From: Ipomoea triloba
Lineage: Eukaryota > Streptophyta > Magnoliopsida > Solanales > Convolvulaceae
Reading direction: 5' to 3'
Assembly: GCF_003576645.1 (NCBI RefSeq)
Contig: NC_044916.1
Location: 24,917,879-24,981,878 of the forward strand
Length of the DNA stretch: 64,000 nt
Position numbers and translations under genes: made by a program. This document shows, one piece after another, positions 58,740 to 64,000 of this stretch. Numbering within the stretch: the first letter of the stretch is position 1; every line of letters starts with the position of its first letter. The notes beneath the pieces were generated by a model, which was given only the letters and a program-made list of their open reading frames with translations, made no database searches and was not told the origin of the DNA.

Positions 58740-61464
58740 TTGGGCCTCCCATTCAACATGAACAATCATATCACATGGCCCAAAAAAGAAGAAAGTCTAG
58801 TAATGGTCCATACATTGTCCAAGCCATTGTTATATCATAGACAGTCCACATTGCATTGTAGGCAAACGTAATACTGTGTGGACCATAACAAAAAGTGCAT
58901 TTTTAATATACTAAATGTATATTATTTGTGTACTGAATGTACATTATATTACATTTTTAATATATAACGCACATTTAATACACAAATAATGTAAATTTTT
59001 AATATACTAAAAGTAAATTATTTTTATACTGAATGTACATTAATTGATAGTATGGTCCACACAGTCCACCCAAGATTGTCAGTGCTTATAAATTTTAATA
59101 AACTCCATTTACTAAGTAATATTTGAATAAAAAAAATTGATTTTACCTATCGATACATACTATTTGTAATATCACTCAACGGTGTAGTTGAATACACTGG
59201 TAATTGAGATTGGACATCATTTTGCATGGGTGTACAAAAAGACTTTTTCTTTAGGATTCTTTCGTTACCTACATAAAAAAACGTACTTAGTTATACAATT
59301 TTTTGAAAAGTAATTCTAATCATGTTAAAAAATTCAAAATATAAAGCAAAATAGAGAAATTTTATATTACAAAAATGAATAATCGATTTGCTTCTAAAAT
59401 AATTACGATTATAACAACACTGTGTAAACCTAATTTTATTCCCAGAATATAAAAACTTACCACTCGTATCATGAGCAACTTGAGAATGAGTTGTTCTACC
59501 TAAAATACCTTGCGATTGCATGTTAATTGATAATGCAATTTCATTATTACTCTTTATTGATGACTTGACTAAACTCCCATCTTGCCAAAAATGAATATAT
59601 AAAAATAAATCATACTTCAAATCTGCTAAAAATATTATTTGCTATAAATATGAAAAAAAAAATCAATATAATAAAATAACAATTAACACCATACACTTAC
59701 TATTGTATAAAATGTTTATAGGTGTACAATAATTTTCTTGAAAAACACCATACAAACAATTTTGAGTTGTAGTAAATTGGTAAATAAATACTAAAATAAT
59801 AATCCAAGAACAAATAGTATAGTGCTAAAATAAATACTAATCTTGAAACCAAGCAGATACAAAAAGTTGACTGGGAGGGGTGTGAATGTGGCCTAGCGGG
59901 GAAGGGAACTTTAGGGAAGAGTCGGCCGACGGCATGTGAGTAATTATGATGGAGGGGAAGTCAACCACATGGCCTATATTTGTAGTCATCAAAATGGACG
60001 GCCACGATTGCATTGACAATACTAGTATACTACAGCTTTTCAGCTATGATCTAGCATGAGACGGCGAATCACGGTGTGCAATCATAATGCCCGCCGGGAT
60101 ACCGGATCCTTCCCACGTGTAACGTGTTGACTCAGCAACTCACTTCGCGGTCAAGCAATTCTTAATTAATTAATTTCTTTCTTCCTTTTTTTTTTGGAAC
60201 ATTAATTAATTTCTTTCTTCCTAATTACTCTATTCCATTTTTTAATTTTTGAACTTTGACCCCAAAAACTTTTTTCCCTATTCTTTCCTTCTTTTATTTT
60301 TTTTTTTCTTTAAATTGACAGCCATGCTATAGCTGTTGTCTTCGTAGATCGTAAAATTTCCCGCATTTTTATAAATATATTTCATTGAGAATAAGATTCA
60401 ATTATTTTTTAATGAAAAAATTTATAATTGTTAACGAAAATTTGCATTAGCTAAACTTTACTTTATGACTTTAGCCAATAAAAAAATATGATGAGGTAAA
60501 TCAGTCTCTATCAATTTTCATTGGTGATCGAACTTGAACCTTGTAGTTACTAAACACATAGACAGACCAACTTGATTAAATTACACATATTCAATTTACA
60601 TTTTAATTCATCCTAATTCCTAACAACCACTTGTCAACATTTAACCTATTCAAATATAATTTTCTTTTCAAATTCTTATCAAACATATTTATACCATCTT
60701 TGTAATCACTTATCTAATATCTCTTTTCTAAAATAGAAAGAGTAAGAACATTTTGATCATATCAAATAGTTGAAAAGAGAGAGAGAGAAACTAAAATGTA
60801 TGTGGTAAAATTACACCCCTATTCCTTTTGTTTTGTTTTTTTTTTTTTTTGGTTTTTTAAAAATATGGTGGTGGTGCTAAACACCTTGTGCTCAAATGAC
60901 ATGTAGTGACTCTCCCTTTTAGGAAGTCATGAGATCGAACCTAGTGAAAGCGAATTGATTCTTTGTACTTCAATAGGTTGAGAAAGTATGTTTGAACAGA
61001 TACAGTAAGTGATGAAAAATAGAACCAATTATTAAAACTTCAAAACTATAAATAGGAGAGAGAGAGGGAGAGAATGAATGAAAATATATAATACACGGTG
61101 ATTGATAAGTAGAATTTTTTTTTTATTCTTCCCAGAATGATATCTTATCACTGACCTCATGGATGAGCTCTCATTGGCCAGCAACTTTTCAAACAAATAA
61201 CTATAACTTATATTTAGTGGCATTGCATTCTTCTCATAGTAGGTCACTGTGAAAGCGAATGCTGAAACGATGGTTCATGTCATCAAGGGTGAAGGCGATT
61301 CTCATTCGCAGGTTGATACTTCGATTGTGGATTGCAAAAATATCATGAGGCAAATTTAGAATTGTGAGATCAATTATATTTTTCGAGAAAGAAACCAACA
61401 ATCTGCTAACTACCTTGCAAACTTGGATTAAGATAGTGGTTTGGTTTGGGGACTTTACAATTAT
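58740..61464. other. Intergenic DNA upstream of the DRP5A-like gene
   Basis: No gene is recognised. 58850-59070 holds a diverged foldback-family copy (CTGTGTGGACCATAAC ... GGTCCACACAGTCC). 59290-60020 has weak open frames without known motifs. 60890-61010 contains a SINE-like segment (GATCGAACCTAG B-box-like, then CAATAGGTTGAGAAAG). Confidence 0.5.
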
Positions 61465-61985
61465 TATACAGTGGATTATGGTGCATACATCGTTGTGTGG
61501 ACCATGATCTTTGAATGAAACTGTGGTATAATTAAAATGATTCTTTAGTATTACTATAATGAAACTAGTGTATGTGAAAAATGAAACTAAAAAACAAAGT
61601 ACATTATTGTCAAATGAAACTGTAGTATAATTAAAATGATACTTTAGTATTGCTATAATGAAACTAAAATCTAGAGTCATACAATAACATATATTGTCAA
61701 ATGATCTATAAAGTACAATTAAATTAATACTTCAAAATTACTATAATTAAACTAGTGTGTGTGAAAAAATGAAACAAAAAAATAGAGCTCAAGCAATAAT
61801 GTATATTATCAAATGAAGCTATAGTAGAATTAAAAATGATACTTTAATATTACTATAATGAAACTAGTCTGGAGGAAAATGGAACAAAAAAAAATTATAG
61901 CAATATTGTCAAATGAAACTGAAATGTAATTAAAATGATATATACTTCATGGTCCACACTGCTACATAGACCATGATCCACAGTA
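61465..61985. repeat. Foldback element with GGACCATGATC arms
   Basis: The left arm (TGGATTATGGTGCATAC...GTGTGGACCATGATC) and right arm (GGTCCACACTGCTACATAGACCATGATCCAC) are inverted. Between them lie about five diverged units with AATGAAACTGTAGTATAATTAAAATGATACTT. It is related to 8103-8362 through the arms only. Confidence 0.6.
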
Positions 61986-63415
61986 AAATTTGTCAGGACC
62001 TTTATCCTAGAGAACCCCCGAGAAGGGCGTTAAGAGCATTTTGGAAAGGGACACAAGATCCATTGCTACGAGAAGAATTTACTAACTTGGGGCCCCCAGG
62101 GCCCCTATAGCGCACCAAAAAAAGGAAAAAAAAAAGTTTAAAAAAAAAAAAGAAAAAACCATGAATACAAGATATATANNNNNNNNNNNNNNNNNNNNNN
62201 NNNNNNNNNNNNNNNNNNNNNNNNNNNNNNNNNNNNNNNNNNNNNNNNNNNNNNNNNNNNNNNNNNNNNNNNNNNNNNNNNNNNNNNNNNNNNNNNNNNN
62301 NNNNNNNNNNNNNNNNNNNNNNNNNNNNNNNNNNNNNNNNNNNNNNNNNNNNNNNNNNNNNNNNNNNNNNNNNNNNNNNNNNNNNNNNNNNNNNNNNNNN
62401 NNNNNNNNNNNNNNNNNNNNNNNNNNNNNNNNNNNNNNNNNNNNNNNNNNNNNNNNNNNNNNNNNNNNNNNNNNNNNNNNNNNNNNNNNNNNNNNNNNNN
62501 NNNNNNNNNNNNNNNNNNNNNNNNNNNNNNNNNNNNNNNNNNNNNNNNNNNNNNNNNNNNNNNNNNNNNNNNNNNNNNNNNNNNNNNNNNNNNNNNNNNN
62601 NNNNNNNNNNNNNNNNNNNNNNNNNNNNNNNNNNNNNNNNNNNNNNNNNNNNNNNNNNNNNNNNNNNNNNNNNNNNNNNNNNNNNNNNNNNNNNNNNNNN
62701 NNNNNNNNNNNNNNNNNNNNNNNNNNNNNNNNNNNNNNNNNNNNNNNNNNNNNNNNNNNNNNNNNNNNNNNNNNNNNNNNNNNNNNNNNNNNNNNNNNNN
62801 NNNNNNNNNNNNNNNNNNNNNNNNNNNNNNNNNNNNNNNNNNNNNNNNNNNNNNNNNNNNNNNNNNNNNNNNNNNNNNNNNNNNNNNNNNNNNNNNNNNN
62901 NNNNNNNNNNNNNNNNNNNNNNNNNNNNNNNNNNNNNNNNNNNNNNNNNNNNNNNNNNNNNNNNNNNNNNNNNNNNNNNNNNNNNNNNNNNNNNNNNNNN
63001 NNNNNNNNNNNNNNNNNNNNNNNNNNNNNNNNNNNNNNNNNNNNNNNNNNNNNNNNNNNNNNNNNNNNNNNNNNNNNNNNNNNNNNNNNNNNNNNNNNNN
63101 NNNNNNNNNNNNNNNNNNNNNNNNNNNNNNNNNNNNNNNNNNNNNNNNNNNNNNNNNNNNNNNNNNNNNNNNNNNNNNATTATGTTATTTATTTATTTAT
63201 TTATTATTATTATTAGTTTAGTTAATAAATCTTGACAGCCAATCAATTTAATCCGAGACTTGAAGACTCCTCTCTTCCAGTCGACCTAGTCACGCACGAT
63301 ATACGTCCGATGCGCGAAGGAGAATCACTAGGCAGTTGAGTCGTCAACGCGTCCGATTCTTGGGGAGATCCAATCGTTCAGCTGTGGATCGGAGAAACAG
63401 TTGAGGGCTTGAGCT

Positions 63416-64000
63416 GTATAAAAGGAGTGAATTTTCACATCATTGGGCATCATCAATTACCTCAGCATAGAGAACTGGTTTCCACCGGTGGTTTTACGGT
63501 AGCAATTTTCTTCCGGTCATAGCATATTCTTTTCGATCTTCCGTCTGTGAATCTGGTCAGCAACCCTCCTCCAACGAATTAATATCTGCCGACAAGCAGT
63601 CCAAATTTCACTACGGCGCAAGCAAGATTGAAACTTCAATTTTAATTTGCCGGCGGTGCTGCGAACCTAGGTTCATTCTTTCTTTCTTTTTGTTTTCTTA
63701 AATCTGCTTAGCCATAGCTTTTTGTTGGAATTTGTAATCCCTTGAAATTTTATTCATTTGAGAACTCTACTACTACTTGAATTACTATTAGTATTTTATT
63801 TGCAGTAGATTGAGCTTAATTAAGAGTTAATCACAAATTCTTTACTGTAATGGCTTGTTAATTTGTTAGTCTAGGGATATGATGATATTGCCATGACATC
63901 TATGTATTAGTTTATGTTTAATCTTGCCAATTAACTAAGTTTTATCTTATAATTTGGGTTACGATTAATTAAGTTGAATTTGGCCAGTTTAGCTTTTTTT
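63416..64000 (+). promoter_or_regulatory. TATA-containing leader at the right edge
   Basis: TATAAAAGG (63417-63425) is followed by a leader without an early clear ORF and a pyrimidine-rich tract near 63675-63695. CCAATCA lies about 180 bp upstream. It could be the promoter and 5' UTR intron of a gene to the right, or the U3-R-U5 part of an LTR; the sequence ends before this can be decided. Confidence 0.35.

Noticed and set aside
59291..59620. 109-codon minus-strand ORF
   Set aside because: AT-rich, without a recognisable domain or splice partner. Probably chance.

Overview
This is a repeat-rich stretch of a flowering-plant (probably eudicot) nuclear genome. Evidence for this: GT-AG spliced genes, two spliced copies of the stomatal bHLH gene MUTE, a dynamin-related gene of the DRP5A type, and plant LTR retrotransposons, CACTA, MULE, hAT, PIF/Harbinger, Helitron and SINE elements. 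Long runs of N at 8600-8924, 36876-36978, 37508-38138, 50124-51123, 53600-54599 and 62179-63178 (the last three exactly 1000 bases) show a draft scaffold. The species cannot be named from the sequence.

Layout. 1-1000: a compound TA/TACA microsatellite with a 58-bp higher-order period. About 1.04-10.4 kb and about 11.75-24.4 kb: two direct copies of one segment, each carrying an intact three-exon MUTE gene on the minus strand (1697-2945 and 12684-14125, 192 residues each). The copies then collected different transposons. Unit 1 has a SINE-like insert, a gutted Ty3/gypsy element in the MUTE promoter, a CACTA transposon with a Ulp1-type protease gene that itself holds a MULE, and a hAT MITE. Unit 2 has a SINE, a Tourist-like MITE and a hAT element interrupted by LTR-retrotransposon sequence. 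Because the units are paralogous, each serves as the empty site for insertions in the other.

24-37 kb: non-coding and transposon-rich, with a hAT element, SINEs, a Helitron with both ends, a CACTA end, two Tourist-like MITE sites across the window, and an unrecognised decayed gene. 37-51 kb: nested Ty1/copia elements of Sirevirus type on the minus strand. One has a decayed gag and pol plus an extra ORF beyond pol. A second, inserted in the first one's 5' LTR, shows its 3' LTR and a coiled-coil ORF. 51-53.5 kb: a GC-rich leader with a gypsy-type primer site and a run of tandem duplications of unrelated sequence, all exactly 42 bp long. 54.6-55.5 kb: a copia RT/RNase H fragment. 55.7-58.6 kb: the first six exons of a DRP5A-like gene, whose 3' third is missing. 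58.6-64 kb: intergenic DNA with foldback repeats, then a TATA-containing leader at the right edge.

The functional content is small: two stomatal-lineage regulators and one partial cytokinesis dynamin. Everything else is mobile DNA or its debris. The oddest signals are the MUTE duplication with readable insertion history, and the constant 42-bp duplication length at unrelated sites, which I consider more likely an assembly artefact than biology but worth testing.
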